From assembly GCF_004340905.1 (NCBI RefSeq), contig NZ_SLXD01000013.1, positions 1 to 64,000 of the forward strand: a stretch of DNA of 64,000 nt, given 5' to 3'. The notes under the pieces are model-generated. The model was given only the letters and a program-made list of their open reading frames with translations, had not been told where the DNA came from and ran no database searches. Shown here in pieces: positions 63,672-64,000 of this stretch. Both the position numbers and the translations under genes were made by a program. The stretch's first letter is position 1. Each line of letters begins with the position of its first letter. The DNA comes from Rubrivivax gelatinosus (GTDB taxonomy: Bacteria > Pseudomonadota > Gammaproteobacteria > Burkholderiales > Burkholderiaceae_C).

Positions 63672-64000
63672 TCACGCCGCCCCCGGGGTCGTGGCCGGCC
63701 GCGGCAGCGCTGCGCCACCGGGCTCCATGTCGGGCTCCAGCGGCGCCTCGACGTCATGCGGCACCTCGCCGTGCAGCTTCAGCGGGCGGTTGCCGGCCAG
63801 GCGGCGCAGCAGCACGTAGAACACCGGCGTCAGGAAGATGCCGAAGGCGGTGACGCCGATCATCCCGGCGAACACGGCCACGCCCATCGCCTGGCGCATC
63901 TCGGCGCCGGCGCCGCTGGCCAGCACCAGCGGCAGCACGCCCATCACGAAAGCCATCGAGGTCATCAGGATCGGCCGCAGCCGCAGCCGGCTGGCCTCGA
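63672..64000 (-). CDS. RND efflux transporter, C-terminal fragment (runs off window)
   Basis: The last 109 residues of a hydrophobe/amphiphile efflux (HAE1) inner-membrane pump: ASRLRLRPILMTSMAFVMGVLPLVLASGAGAEMRQAMGVAVFAGMIGVTAFGIFLTPVFYVLLRRL-type sequence, covering the last two helices. An acidic/proline-rich tail of about 40 residues follows, longer than in AcrB. The rest, and probably the adaptor gene, lie right of the window. It precedes the outer-membrane lipoprotein gene by 26 bp. Confidence 0.93.
   Translation of the reverse strand, partial: EASRLRLRPILMTSMAFVMGVLPLVLASGAGAEMRQAMGVAVFAGMIGVTAFGIFLTPVFYVLLRRLAGNRPLKLHGEVPHDVEAPLEPDMEPGGAALPRPATTPGAA

Overview
The window is about 70% GC and densely packed. 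Most genes show strong G/C third-position bias. The gene content and order (mnmE-yidC-yidD-rnpA-rpmH | dnaA-dnaN-gyrB; mreBCD-mrdA-mrdB divergent from gatCAB; recA-recX upstream of a DUF2889 gene and sucC) point to the chromosome of a betaproteobacterium of the order Burkholderiales, in the Rubrivivax/Leptothrix/Ideonella neighbourhood. The genus is an inference from recognisable protein families; no rRNA is present to settle it. I see no tRNA, rRNA, transposase, integrase or CRISPR array.

Layout. 1-2.5 kb: start of sucC, a DUF2889 gene, recX and recA with a LexA operator. 2.6-4.9 kb: an OmpR-type response regulator and its histidine kinase. 5-10.8 kb: the rod-shape operon mreB-mreC-mreD-mrdA(PBP2)-mrdB(RodA), with stop/start overlaps between most genes. 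11-14.2 kb: gatCAB amidotransferase. 14.2-20.4 kb: a DUF4124 protein, pyrE and an exonuclease III gene whose divergent starts lie 12 bp apart, a LuxR-type regulator, an M48 metalloprotease, an AmpG-like permease and a thioredoxin-2-like protein. 20.4-29 kb: a FeeM-like N-acyl amino acid synthase preceded by a perfect 20-bp dyad, then a peptide ABC system with two tandem substrate-binding proteins divergent from two permeases and a fused double ATPase. 29-38 kb: a SET-domain protein, mnmA, a four-gene MacAB-like exporter with two different FtsX-type permeases, an acyl-CoA ligase, an HDOD protein and a probable 6S RNA. 38-49 kb: a GMC oxidoreductase, a MarC-family protein, a glycine-rich RRM protein with a long leader, an LPS cluster kdsD-kdsC-lptC coupled to an SDR gene, a Kef-type antiporter, apt and an S9 peptidase. 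49-59 kb: the replication-origin neighbourhood. 59-64 kb: a self-inhibited Fic AMPylase behind an array of TGTCGA repeats, queC, an unrecognised secreted protein, and the outer-membrane and inner-membrane parts of an RND efflux system.

The most unusual signals are regulatory or architectural. They are the repeat array and Fic gene directly downstream of gyrB, the 20-bp dyad ahead of the acyl amino acid synthase gene, two DnaA-box-like sequences encoded by the lineage-specific linker of RnpA, the near-touching divergent pyrE/exoIII starts, and the replacement of lptA-lptB by an SDR gene translationally coupled to lptC. No wholly new multi-gene system is evident; most genes belong to known families.
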